Shown here one piece after another: positions 1-44,289 of a stretch of DNA of 64,000 bases. The stretch comes from Batillaria attramentaria (Eukaryota > Mollusca > Gastropoda > Batillariidae), in contig JACVVK020000219.1 of the NCBI GenBank assembly GCA_018292915.2, positions 417,501 through 481,500 of the forward strand. Reading direction: 5' to 3'. Under the pieces are notes generated by a model. The model ran no database searches and was not told the origin of the DNA. It saw only the letters and a list, made by a program, of their open reading frames with translations. Position 1 is the first letter of the stretch. Each line of letters begins with the position of its first letter. A program made the position numbers and the translations under genes.

Positions 1-34191
<34,191 letters not shown>

Positions 34192-34372
34192 TTGTGTGCC
34201 ATGATAACGATTCATTTTCGAAGTTGTTCCGAACTTGAACCACATCCGTTGCCTAAAACGTGAACAGTATTCAGCTCATTATGCACAATGTCTCATTAAA
34301 ATATATATGAATTTGAAATGCGTGAGGGAATGCTTACGTGAACCACCGGACAAATACAACACTGTGCTGTTC

Positions 34373-34796
34373 AGTTGGTGTAATTCGCCCGCTAGGGGGG
34401 TGCAAATGTATACCAGTTATATACCGGGGAAGCAAATGTCCTCCAGGTTCTTGACTCATCGGGGCGATTGTATCCCGCCCTTCAGTCCCGTCAACTCTCG
34501 CGATATTTCCGTGCTATATTCATCGAGATGCTCGTGGCCGGAAAGCGAAACGGTTACAAATTACGACAGCTACTATACACGCACATGTATCTTCGCCATC
34601 TGGTGGCTACGTTCCTTTAATGCTTCCGTTGAAGTTACATTCATAAAACGAAGTTAGCTGTCGCGTGACTACAACTCGCGAGACCCAAATCCAGGATACA
34701 TTTTCACCCCGTCCCACACAGCAGGTGTACATTTGCTCCCCCTGCAAGTGACTGGTATACATTTGCACCACCTTAACAGGCGAACTATACCAACTA
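34373..34796. mobile_element. ~424-bp inverted-end element in U1 3' UTR
   Basis: Left AGTTGGTGTAATTCGCCCGC and GGTGCAAATGTATACCAGT are matched inverted by ACTGGTATACATTTGCACC and GGCGAACTATACCAACT. Subterminal AGCAAATGT is also inverted. Confidence 0.75.
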
Positions 34797-35058
34797 AGTC
34801 ACATTGCTTAGTAATTTGTAGACCATGTGAATGGGACGTGCATATGTCAGTTGTGAGTGATACACGGAACAGATGTGATATTTTAATTCAGTGACAAAAA
34901 TTTTGTTTTCGTTTGTTTTTGTTTAGTTGTTTAAGACATTAAAAATAGAAAGAATATTTAAAATACCGATTGGGTAGGTACCGTTACTTTATTTATTGAT
35001 CTTCTGTACAGTTAGCGCTCATTGTAGGAGAAACAAGCATAATTACTGCTTTTGTTTG

Positions 35059-35064
35059 AATAAA
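35059..35064 (+). terminator. Polyadenylation signal AATAAA for U1
   Basis: A canonical hexamer about 870 bp after the U1 stop, followed within 40 bp by T-rich sequence. The 3' UTR between carries an inverted-repeat element (34373-34796). Confidence 0.5.
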
Positions 35065-35231
35065 CGTGTCATCTTTGCCGTTAGTGTGACTGAACCATAA
35101 TATGCGAAAACTGTGATACCTTTCTTTTACTTTTTGTTGTATCAGTTGGGTATAATTGTCTTTTATTGTTTATCTATCGTCAAAACGCAGTTGTTTCTGT
35201 GTGTGTGTATAAGTGCGAGAAAGGGATTTTG

Positions 35232-35514
35232 ATGGGGTCTAATAGGTAGCGCGTCGGATTTAGCCGCTGCGCTACTGAACGGCCGTCACCAATGTCACGG
35301 CGATGAAGCGTGGGTTCGAGCCCAGCTCGAGCTTATGATATGTGATACCGGTTTTTCCTGTGTACCGGGCTGCTTATCGGGGGTTTCTCTCCGGGTTATC
35401 CGGCTTTCTTCCCCCGGTAAAACTGAAAAAAAAAAAAAAGGATAGTTATTGGATGGCGCTGCACCGCGGCGACGCGCTTCCTCCGGATCAAGCAGTCCGA
35501 ATTTACCGAAAGGG

Positions 35515-35520
<6 letters not shown>
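35232..35520 (+). mobile_element. SINE-3 copy
   Basis: A tRNA-like head (AATAGGTAGCGCGTCGGATT, GGGTTCGAGCCCAGC), a GGGTTTCTCTCCGGGTTATC block, then CCGAATTTACCGAAAGGGAT before (CA)n. Confidence 0.6.

Positions 35521-35571
<51 letters not shown>
35518..35571 (+). repeat. (CA)n microsatellite
   Basis: About 52 bp of CA at the end of a SINE-3 copy. Confidence 0.9.
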
Positions 35572-35735
35572 CTTTATACGACAGAAGCAGAAACTGCTAA
35601 TACATAGATAATTGAACTTTAAATAACGTTTTTATTTTTGTTGTTTTTGTTTTGTTTAAGCTCCAGAATGCAACAGAACTCGGCCATTAATATTACAATC
35701 TGTAGGAAAAAAAAGCTCAAGGGGACAAAATCACT

Positions 35736-35957
35736 AATTGGACGCTACAAAGGGAGGAAGCTGTACTTTTCCCTGCTGCAACTCTATTAGCTTATTTTCT
35801 CCTGTAGCAAGACATAAAATATTTTCTTCGTTGAGAAGGTAAGGCTGCCATTGAGAAATTTTGGAGAATAAATTAAAGGCAAGTGTGTACGGTGGAAATA
35901 TTTCTGGGAGTTCCACAGCTATTTTGACAGGTGCGACAATCGCATTGTCTCTAGGAA
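35736..35957 (-). CDS. Possible terminal exon or gene fragment, unrecognised
   Basis: After a CGTTATAG acceptor-like site the frame reads IPRDNAIVAPVKIAVELPEI, FPPYTLAFNLFSKISQWQPY and so on to a stop near 35736. The amino-acid composition is protein-like, unlike the surrounding repeats. No partner exon was found; it could be a 3' exon, a retrocopy fragment or part of a transposable element. Confidence 0.3.
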
Positions 35958-36164
35958 TCCTATAACGGCAATGGAAGTGTTAAAATGGCACAAACTGTAT
36001 AAATCATGGCTTGGCAATAGAAAGGGGGTGTATGCTTCCCCCCCCCCCCCCCCTGCCCCAACTCTTTGCCAGTTCCAGTGGTGTTCCTTTCAGGTAATGG
36101 GTGGAATCCACAGAGGGCTCTGGGTAGGAGCCGATCTAGGTATGAAAAATCCCGCTTGCCTCGG

Positions 36165-36235
36165 CTGGGATTCGAACCCGCGTCTCCCGGTCCATGGTCC
36201 GAAGTGCTAACCACTACACTACGGGGGCCGGTTCT
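36165..36235 (-). mobile_element. tRNA-like SINE head (SINE-4 type)
   Basis: On the minus strand GGCCCCCGTAGTGTAGTGGT then CGGGTTCGAATCCCAGCCGA. The acceptor stem pairs poorly, so this is a tRNA-derived SINE and not a tRNA gene. Confidence 0.5.
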
Positions 36236-36722
36236 TTTTTTCTGACTAGACATACGAATAGAATATAATTATTATAGACTGGTAATAGGTATTTTGCTAC
36301 TGTTGACGATGCTTGTCTAGTGATATGCATGAACTTTGCTTTTAACAAATATTCCGCAAAAAAAGATACTGATCTCATGATTACGTCGTACGAGTATTGA
36401 ATGTTCGGAACTGCTAAAGCATCCATTTAAACCTGCAGTTCACGTATTGTTGATAGATCAATTCAAACAGTATTATTCGTCAGTTGCAGAAGCATTGTGA
36501 TAGGCGAAAGCATTAGTGCCTCACCGTCATCTTAGTTGTTGCATTATGTGAACAGCATTCCAGACATAGCTGTCTACATCTGTGTTGTTTGCTCTGTCAC
36601 TCAAGAAATGACGCTCCTTATTTTGACCATTACATTTGTATCAGACAAATCCCTGTTGTGATTTCGTTTTCATTTAATTTTCCTGTTGGCTGTTGAGAAG
36701 AAAAAGGCATACACTCTCTCTC

Positions 36723-36723
<1 letters not shown>

Positions 36724-36774
<51 letters not shown>

Positions 36775-36791
36775 TCTCTCTCTCTCTCTCG

Positions 36792-36840
<49 letters not shown>

Positions 36841-36866
36841 ACTTGCTTGCTTGCGCGCGCGCACGC

Positions 36867-36948
<82 letters not shown>
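36724..36948 (+). repeat. Self-complementary (GT)n(CT)n(AC)n(GT)n array
   Basis: GT (about 48 bp), CT (18 bp), AC (44 bp), a GC-rich bridge, then GT (83 bp), so the AC and GT segments can pair. Confidence 0.9.
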
Positions 36949-37183
36949 ACTTACTATAAAGGGAAGTAGCGGAAGTATGATAACGTTTGTTTTAAACAGT
37001 TTTTTTAATTCTTGCCAGTACAAACACAATTGCCGCCATGAAATGCCACAGCCAAATACAACAAGTAAAACTCTCATAACAATGAGAGTGCTCATATCAA
37101 CAAAACATGGATATGGTAGAGACGGATGTACGTGACAATATCGAAGAAAACATTAACTTTGAAGGACAATGGCAACTATCGGA

Positions 37184-37354
37184 GAGGGTGGGTGGGTGTT
37201 TGGGGGTTTAACGTCCTTTTCCACCACATACGGGTGATATCAAAGACGGGGCAACGATGAAAAAGCCAGCACAAATATTTGGCCCCAGCCGGGATACGAA
37301 CTCAGAACCCGAGTATTAGAAGTCCAACGCTCTACCATTCGGCCACCCCGGCTC
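37184..37354 (-). mobile_element. SINE-1, full-length copy
   Basis: A complete tail-to-head copy between U1 and the 3' end of VL-C. Confidence 0.85.
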
Positions 37355-37503
37355 CCGGCAACTATCGGAGAAGAAGAATGACAAAAACAGGGGAACTAGC
37401 ACAATCAGGCCAACTGGTTTGGCACAATCATGTCAGCTGGTTTACAATTTGCAATGGAACACGATAACGTTTTCACCTCCCACTGTCCCAAGGAGCCAAG
37501 GGC

Positions 37504-38482
37504 TCAGCAAGTGTGATAAAAACCGTTAAAGCATGGGTCTCCACCAGAACAGGAAGGACAACAGCTACTGCACGACGGGCAGTTGCATGAAGGGCAGTGA
37601 CACTCAGGACAACTGACCGGGCGTGTCTTCAGTGTCTCAATTTGCTGAGCCATGCTAGTTTCTCTCGCCTCGCATGAATGAATTTCCTGCTCAATTTGGT
37701 GGATTCGGTCAGCCATTTTTGCTATGTTTGCTTTGAAATGATTTGTGTCTGTATCATACTTTGTTTCGCAATCGTGTACACGTTGAGTCAAATTGTTCTT
37801 ATCTCCTGACAGCTGCTGGGCTTGACTTTCCAACTGGGTAATTCTTATCTGAAAGCTATGTGTCTCTGCACTAAGTTTAGCTTCCAAATCAGAAACCTGC
37901 GTAGATAAATTTCTCCTGTCTTGGTTCACCGCGTGAATCTGGGTTTCCAGCCTGGATATATTGTGGCGGTATTGTTCAGTGTCAACCTTGTATTTCCCCT
38001 CCCAAGCAAGGATTTGATTGGTCATATTGTCACGCTCGTGTGTCATGTAACTGATATCACCCTTCAGGCTTCTGATATTAGCACCGCACTGGGACTTAGT
38101 AGCCTGATTCTCATTGGTCAGGTTTTCGTTTTCAACAGTAAGTTGATGAACGCGGTTTTCAAATCCGTGGACTTTCTCTAGCAACTCTCTTTGACGGGCT
38201 TCTAAAACAACTATCCTAGCGTCTTTCCCATCAACATGTACAGAAGTTTTCTGCAGTAGGGTGAGTGAGTGAGTGAGTATTTTAAGGCTTAACGCCGCGT
38301 CAGCGACAAAGACTAATTCGCGGCAGCTGCAGTAGGGAGTCATTGCTAGGTAAGCACATGGCGGAAGGAGAGTTGTGCCAGATGTGACAGGAATAGTTGC
38401 CAGTCTGTACAGGATCTGACAGAGTCAGTACGAAAGTGCCGTTGGAGTAAGATGAAGTGATGTGTGTATCCCCATTCGGCAT
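37504..38482 (-). CDS. VL-C exon 5: Ig2 end, coiled coil, Cys-rich tail; frame broken
   Basis: It starts after TTTCTTTCAG with MPNGDTHITSSYSNGTFVLT and the Ig2 F-strand GNYSCHIW. At 38251-38337 a short element sits between two copies of an 11-bp sequence; as read, the upstream frame stops inside it. Below it the frame is open for about 250 codons: LEARQRELLEKVHGFENR, then three 39-residue repeats beginning N-(L/M)-(T/S), several NxT/NxS sites, then a tail with repeated CPSC motifs and a stop at 37504-37506. Removing 76 nt leaves 903 nt, exactly 301 codons. Confidence 0.85.
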
Positions 38483-40813
38483 CTGAAAGAAACAAATCGG
38501 CTTTAGCGTAAAGCACAAACGTTGTCTAACAGTCTAAAAGGTGATACAGGGGAGAAAAATGAGAGGATGGAGCGCGTATGGGCGTATCAGTTCCGAGTGC
38601 AGCGATACAGTCTTGAACTGACCTGACCTGACCTGACCTGAACTGAACTGAACTGAACTGAACTGACTGACTGAACTGAACTGAACTGAATGAACTGAAC
38701 TGAACTGAACTGAACTGAACTGAATGGAATAAACATTGCCTTTTTCTGCGTCAGTTCTTCTGCACTGCGTGGCATTTGTGGAAAAATGAGAACGGAAAAC
38801 ATCTACACGACAACGCTCCAAAACACAATTATCAGTTTTCTGTCTCAGGGAAGATAGTTCAATTCACGCGCCAAATATAGTTTGTTTGGGTGTTGTTGTT
38901 GTTTGTTTTTTTGTTTTTTTGCGTGAATTTTCCCCGGGAACAGAAAACGTGAATAAAACCGAGACAGTTCTTGACACAGTCAGCTGCATTCATATGATTT
39001 GCCAAACAAATCTGATTGCTGGTTGAATTTTAACCCCGCAGAGAAAATACTTACGAATGGGTGGGTGGGTGTTTGGGAGTTTAACGTCCTTTTCCACCAC
39101 ATAAGGGTGATATCAAAGACAGGGTAACGAGATAAAAGGCCAGCACAAATATTTGGCCCCAGCCGGCGGGATTCGAACTCACGACCCGAGCACTGAGAGT
39201 CCAACGCTCTACCATTCGGGATCCGAATGGAGCCAAGCCCATGTGAAGTGACTATTGAGTCAGCCTGAGCTTTCTGGTACATATATATACAGAGGTAAAT
39301 CGAGTCAGAGATCGCGTACCGTCCACAAGACGTGTGCTGGGGGTTGTCCAAGACTGGTGAACTTGCCACACTCAAGCTCTACGGTCCATTGTCCTGTAAA
39401 ACCGTCCAGTACAGCTCCTGGTCGTTGGCTCACGTGCAGCCTGCCGTCTTCTGTTTCCGGGGCATCTGAGTGACATAATAATAATAATAATGAGTATTGT
39501 ATAGGCGCTTTACCCAATTTCATGAATCGGCTCAAAGCGCCGCGAACTGAACCCAACACGCACGCTCACGTGAATCACACGCATTCTCTCACACACTGGA
39601 CATAAACACATTACAATCACGTGGTGCGAAGGGGCAGCTCAGCTATTTAAATTTCGGAATTTAGACTTGCATTTATTTTTCAAATTTCCAAAGTAGAGGG
39701 GGGGGGGTGTAAGCCGGAGTACCCGGAGAGAATCACTGTACTCATTCTATACCTGCCACTTGTACGACAACAGAACGTTTTTCTGTGGTGGAGAATCCTG
39801 AAGCATTGCGAGTGTTGATGTGGACGGAGTAGGTGCCGGAGTCCGTGACTGTCGCCTGGCGGACTGTCAGGCCGGCCTTGGGCGCGAACTGCACGTGCTG
39901 CCCAGGCCCAAAGAAATGACCAGATACGTAGCTTGACACCAGCGCGTCTTCAGAGTGACCTACTGGCTGAAATATGACAAGAAATGTATGAATTGTGGAC
40001 ATCATCGAGAGAACTGATGACGACGACGCTGCTGCTGCTGCTGCTGATAATAATAATAATAATATGTATTCAAAGGACACCCTCCCTCCCGGAGGACAGG
40101 AGCCGGGATAGCCTAATGGTAGAGCGTTGGACTCTCACCGCTCGGGTTGTGAGTTCGTAGCCCGGTCGGGGCCTAACATTATTTTGTACTGGCCTTTTTT
40201 TCTCGTTGCCCTGTCTTTGATATCACCCTTACGTGGTGGAAAAGGACGTTAAACTCCTAAACACCCACCCAGCCACCCGTCCCGGAGGAGCTCAGGGCGC
40301 CTTACAATCAATTTTAACACACGGATCACATCTTTGGATTTTAAAAAAGGCAGTTTTTGCTTGTGTGGTTGATCACTCTTGCGAGAATTGTTTTGGGTGG
40401 GTCCTATCTCGCGTAGTAATTAAACCCTACGGGTCCCTTTTGTCAAGGAAAAGCACTCTATTTCCTTATTTATTTAATTTTCACCTGGTGGTACCACTCA
40501 ATGTCGATAACCATCTCCCCACTCTCAGTGGTGAAGTTCCAGGCAAGGGACACATCGTCACCAGCACAGGCTTGTAGCGATGATTTGTCTTGTAACGATA
40601 CGTCGGACGTCCAGTGAAAGGCCGATGACCCTGGGCGATTTAAAGGACAGAGGTTTAGTCTTTTCAGTGACTAACAGGTTTGGAGTCACTCACTGATTGT
40701 ATCCTTTCAGAATGTTTACAAGCTGTCACATGCACGCTTACACACATGCACGTTCGCAGGTACGGACACACGCTCCCCCCCCCCCTCTCTCTCTCTCAGG
40801 TACAGTGTGTGAA

Positions 40814-40876
<63 letters not shown>

Positions 40877-40993
40877 GATACCTATATACTGTGACGTGTA
40901 TGTGTTGCTTATATACTGTACCTTTTACTTCTCATGTGTTTTGCATTTGATACCTATATCCGTTTTGTATGTCGTGTCTGTGTGCGGACGTAG

Positions 40994-41078
<85 letters not shown>

Positions 41079-41185
41079 CATTAGCAACGGCAAGAATGAA
41101 ACCTGGACCACTGGACCAATGTCTTTTACCGTTGACAAAGTTACCGTTAAAGTTTCATTTCATTCCATTTCATCTCACACACACA

Positions 41186-41240
<55 letters not shown>

Positions 41241-41294
41241 ACCAAAAAGAGAAAAGCTCATGACAAACACAGCTGTAAGAATAGTGACCGCCAT
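37504..41294 (-). CDS. VL-C: secreted two-Ig coiled-coil protein with Cys-rich tail, no FBG
   Basis: Five exons: 41243-41294, 40485-40630, 39753-39966, 39320-39465 and 37504-38482. Without a 76-bp insertion in the last exon they sum to 1461 nt, about 486 residues. Order: signal peptide (1-17), Ig1 (about 18-137, two exons), Ig2 (about 138-235, two exons), long coiled coil (about 236-445) and a C-terminal tail of about 40 residues with 11 cysteines. Intron positions and phases match VL-B through Ig2, so these are paralogues, but no FBG exons follow. By family precedent it would be a secreted haemolymph recognition or adhesion protein; the tail suggests disulphide-linked oligomers (inference). 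The insertion shifts the frame and brings a stop, so this copy may be a pseudogene or a null allele. Confidence 0.85.
38251..38337 (-). mobile_element. 65-bp retroposon fragment with 11-bp target duplications
   Basis: The 11-mer CTGCAGTAGGG occurs at 38251-38261 and 38327-38337. Between them lie 65 bp which, on the gene strand, end in an (ACTC)n tail. Direct flanking repeats plus a simple-repeat tail point to insertion of a 5'-truncated SINE-like retroposon. The net added length, 76 bp, is not a multiple of three. Confidence 0.75.
38618..38725 (+). repeat. (CTGAA)n pentanucleotide array
   Basis: CTGACCTGACCTGACCTGAA then AACTGAACTGAACTG units, upstream (gene sense) of VL-C exon 5. Confidence 0.85.
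39058..39230 (-). mobile_element. SINE-1 in VL-C intron 4
   Basis: A complete copy in the same orientation as VL-C, 90 bp beyond the exon 4 donor. Confidence 0.85.
39320..39465 (-). CDS. VL-C exon 4, Ig2 first half
   Basis: 146 nt, exactly the length of VL-B exon 4. Phase 1 to 0, between GTCACTCAG and GTACGC. It encodes GQWTVELECGKFTSLGQPPA and ends LWT, with the B-strand Cys in LECG. Confidence 0.88.
39476..39735 (-). mobile_element. SINE-2 in VL-C intron 3
   Basis: An (AAT)n tail, TATAGGCGCTTTACCCAATT, a CACGTGGTGCGAAGG block and CCGGAGTACCCGGAGAGAA; the head is missing. Confidence 0.8.
39753..39966 (-). CDS. VL-C exon 3, Ig1 second half
   Basis: 214 nt, phase 0 to 1, between ATATTTCAG and GTATAG. 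It contains the F-strand motif DSGTYSVHINTRNASG. The position where a canonical Ig has its second Cys is Val, as in VL-B. Confidence 0.85.
40098..40277 (+). mobile_element. SINE-1 in VL-C intron 2
   Basis: A complete copy antisense to VL-C, with head GGAGCCGGGATAGCCTAATG. Confidence 0.85.
40485..40630 (-). CDS. VL-C exon 2, Ig1 first half
   Basis: 146 nt, phase 1 to 0, between CGCCCAG and GTGAAAAT. It encodes SSAFHWTSDVSLQDKSSLQA followed by CAGDDVSLAW (B-strand Cys) and ends IDIEWYHQ. It corresponds to VL-B exon 2 (VEWYLQ end). Confidence 0.85.
40818..41238 (+). repeat. Three GT/AC arrays in VL-C intron 1
   Basis: GT at 40818-40875, GT at 40999-41078 and AC at 41176-41238, the last ending at the exon 1 donor. 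Confidence 0.9.
41243..41294 (-). CDS. VL-C exon 1, signal peptide
   Basis: ATG at 41294 opens MAVTILTAVFVMSFSLF, a typical hydrophobic signal sequence, and the exon ends at the donor GTAAGTG in phase 1. A (CA)n run lies immediately downstream in the intron. Confidence 0.85.
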
Positions 41295-41410
41295 GTCTGG
41301 AATCTGGAAAACGTTCATACACTCTCTCCCTTCCTTCACCAGCGGATCTCAGAAAGTCAGGCAGATTCCTCTTGCAGGATTCTCTTACTGGCTGCGGAAG
41401 TCCGGTTGCA

Positions 41411-41437
41411 CAAAAATAGATCACGTGATCCGATTGG
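41411..41437 (-). promoter_or_regulatory. Candidate VL-C promoter elements: CCAAT, E-box, TATTTTTG
   Basis: Upstream of the VL-C ATG, reading on its strand, are CCAAT (41433-41437), CACGTG inside a 12-bp palindrome (41419-41430), and TATTTTTG (41411-41418). The spacing to the ATG is about 120-140 bp. The start site was not mapped, so this is only a candidate. Confidence 0.3.
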
Positions 41438-41836
41438 CTTGTGCCTTAACTACATTTTCTTATCGTGCGAATGATACTATTGGTTTGTGGCTTAACCCCA
41501 TTTTCATATCCTTCAAGTGATTTCCTGTCTCTAGACCCTGAGAAGTAGAAGGGAAGTATTTATTACGTATTTAATCGTATTTAATTTTCAGCACAGTAGC
41601 ACTAAATCGCTACGCTTTCCTGAAAGAAAAGACGAACTCTCGTGTTTTACTGTACAATTGTTTATTGGTAAAATAAACATACATCCCTTACGGAAGTAAG
41701 GGAAACTGGATCCCAATAATTAGTTGTTTTTTTTTTATTTTTAAATCGGAGTCAAGTTCTCTAAATCATTGCAACAAACACCCATGCTATCTCAATGTAG
41801 ACGTAGTTCAGTTTGTAACTCGTGCATGGTTTTCTT

Positions 41837-41945
41837 CCGGCTGGGGTCAAATATTTGTGCTGGCTTTTTTCATCGTTGCTCCGTCTTTGATATCACCCGC
41901 ATGTGGTAGAAAAGGACGTTAACCCCCCCAATCCCCCACCCCCAC
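41837..41945 (+). mobile_element. SINE-1, 5'-truncated copy
   Basis: Starts in the body (CCGGCTGGGGTCAAATATTT) and runs through the tail. Confidence 0.75.
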
Positions 41946-43798
41946 CCCGTGCATGGTTTTCACTATGGACAGTTTTCACGTGCCTCGGAGAAACCCTCTG
42001 CCCCCTAACCCCCTCCTCCAGCCCCCCCCCCCCCCCCCCTTTCCAATGTCAGCTTCCCCGACCCGCCATTTACCTTTCCGTTTCTTTGAGGGTTCTGTTC
42101 CTCCTAATCTATTGGCTTTATTCTGTCCGTGTCAACCGTCGCGCACACTGCGTTCCGTAAGTAAAAAAACAAGATGGCCACCAGCCCAATATGTTGTTTC
42201 CATTCAATGACCTGCTGTAGTCACAGTCGTAGTCGTTGTGTCATGTATGCAGCCCGCGCGCACACGCCGGAACGCAAGCTCTCTGACATCAAGCATGCTG
42301 ACATAAAGAAAGTACTGAAAACCCCTATCGTGCCTCTATGCACTTGCAAAAACCCAAACACATGAGGTCGTGTGAGCTCGCCTAGCTGGTTGACGTCACA
42401 ACTTGTTGGCGTATGCGAGGTTCTACATGGGTGAATGAATTCTTGTAATAAAGTCGTTCCCCTTTGACAGAGTTACTTCCCGCAGACCTGACTGACAGAC
42501 GATTGCTTACTGGTATCGGAGAAGAGACCCTCTCTCTCTCTCTCTCGCCTTAGACGCGCGCTTGCCCGCGGACGCACGCACCCCCCCTCCCCCTACACAC
42601 ACACACACACACACACACACATTATGCAAAGACCTTGGAATCAGAAAGACGCGTCACTCCTGCCCTCGTAAGAGAGACATATAGCGGGACAACGCGAAGA
42701 GTTGTCTGCCCGCATTAGCGCGCATCCTAGATCTGGCCCCTATAGTGACAGCATGGCGGAAAGTGGAAAGCGATCACAAAAGCATGCAATTGTGTTCTGC
42801 GCCGAATTGTTCAAATAACAGACAAATATAAACGGGGAAATACTTCTTTTGGTATTCTTGTTGAAAAACAAACATTTTTTTTCCGCTTTCTTGTCAAAAA
42901 AAAAAAGAAAAAAAAAAGACCTCAAGTGGTACGTGTGCATGCAGTGTAAACTAACAGTAAACACACGCGGCTGACGCAGATACAGCGTAATTTTTTTCCC
43001 TGACAACTTTACAAATCACGGTGACTTAAATTGTGCTAGCGTCTACCTGCATCTAAATTCAGAACACACACACAGAACAAAATCATCCGGCTGAACTTCA
43101 TTCTAACCATTGTAAAACCATATCACAACATAGAATCTGCTGGATCGTCGGTCGCAGATATGATTAATGCTGAGTTAGCAGGAAGTATTCAGCGGATGCG
43201 TCCATCTTTGGATCTCTCGCACATTCGATCTTTCTGTGTTCCGTACTAGTTTTACTTGAACACATCGAACGAAATGCACTGCGTAGCCTACGTACAGCAG
43301 TGAAAGCCAAACTAGATCTTTCGTTCGTCCTCCGGAACTTTGAGAGTACTGTCTTATGTTTTCCATAGGCCTAAAACACATGCGAAATATATGGGGGGAG
43401 ACCACCTGTCAGTCGCTGACATCTTCGTTTTTGTTTATTTTCTTAAAATGTTTTACAGCGGCTAGTGTAGGGTTGGGTCAAACAACTGCGTAGATCTGCG
43501 GGATGCGCGCTACAACTCTTACGTGTTGTCCCTCAAAGGGAGGTAAGTGAACTATCTTTATGTTTCCAAGATCTTTGCATTATGCTTCTGAGTGTGAGTC
43601 AGTGGCAAAAACGAAACCCACTGAAATTCCCGCTTTCCACATGTCAAGTTGTAGAGACTCTTGCGAAAAGATACTGCATTTCGATGCAAAATAATTTCTA
43701 GACCATCCCAGAACATGCTGGTGCAGTAACGTCAGTAGATTACGTCACCTTGGAGAGATTTCGAGCCTTCCAGTAAGTTGAGGAATGTTCTAGATCTT

Positions 43799-44033
43799 AC
43801 CTGTTCAGTTCGTAAGCAGCCCTGCACAGCGTTCTGGATTCTTCTTCTTTCATGAATTTGTTCTCCGCGCATATTCTGTTCATAAAGTATTGGAGTTGTA
43901 GTCTGTTGTATCCCGTATCATCTCTGCGAGTGCACGATGATGGCGACATAGCATAAGTAAAATACAACACCACGTCTCCAAACAGAGGAATTCCGAAAGA
44001 AAGTGGCGAGACACCCCCAAGAAAAAACAGCAT
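43799..44033 (-). CDS. Possible orphan exon, unrecognised
   Basis: An ATG at 44033 opens MLFFLGGVSPLSFGIPLFGD and continues to NRICAENKFMKEEESRTLCR then AAYELNR, with a strong donor CAG/GTAAGA. The start is hydrophobic, possibly a signal sequence. I found no convincing next exon before VL-C, so it may be a first exon of an unseen gene or chance. Confidence 0.25.
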
Positions 44034-44289
44034 CACGTCAATCAAACATGACGCACTTACTTTACGTCAGTGCGCGTGCGTCTCTTCTTCGATGTTTGTG
44101 AGGCGTGTGGCTTGCAGAGGAAATGTGCTGTGAGTACAAATTTTCGAGTCAACTGACGATAACGGCTGCAGTGAATTTTTCTAATTGTTTTGTATATTTT
44201 TTATGGCACCCCAGGCTCATTATCTATGTATAGTAGGAGCGATTTTGAGATCTAAAGTGTGTTCACCAGCACTTTCATCAGGTACGGCT

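Larger units (their letters stand above)
35065..37503. other. Spacer between convergent U1 and VL-C
   Basis: SINE-3 and SINE-4 pieces, part of repeat R, a self-complementary microsatellite block and one SINE-1. A possible terminal exon at 35736-35957 is the only candidate coding sequence. No AATAAA was seen on the minus strand close to the VL-C stop. Confidence 0.5.

Noticed and set aside
36165..36235. tRNA gene on the minus strand
   Set aside because: The acceptor stem has several mismatches and the segment adjoins repeat sequence; treated as a SINE head.
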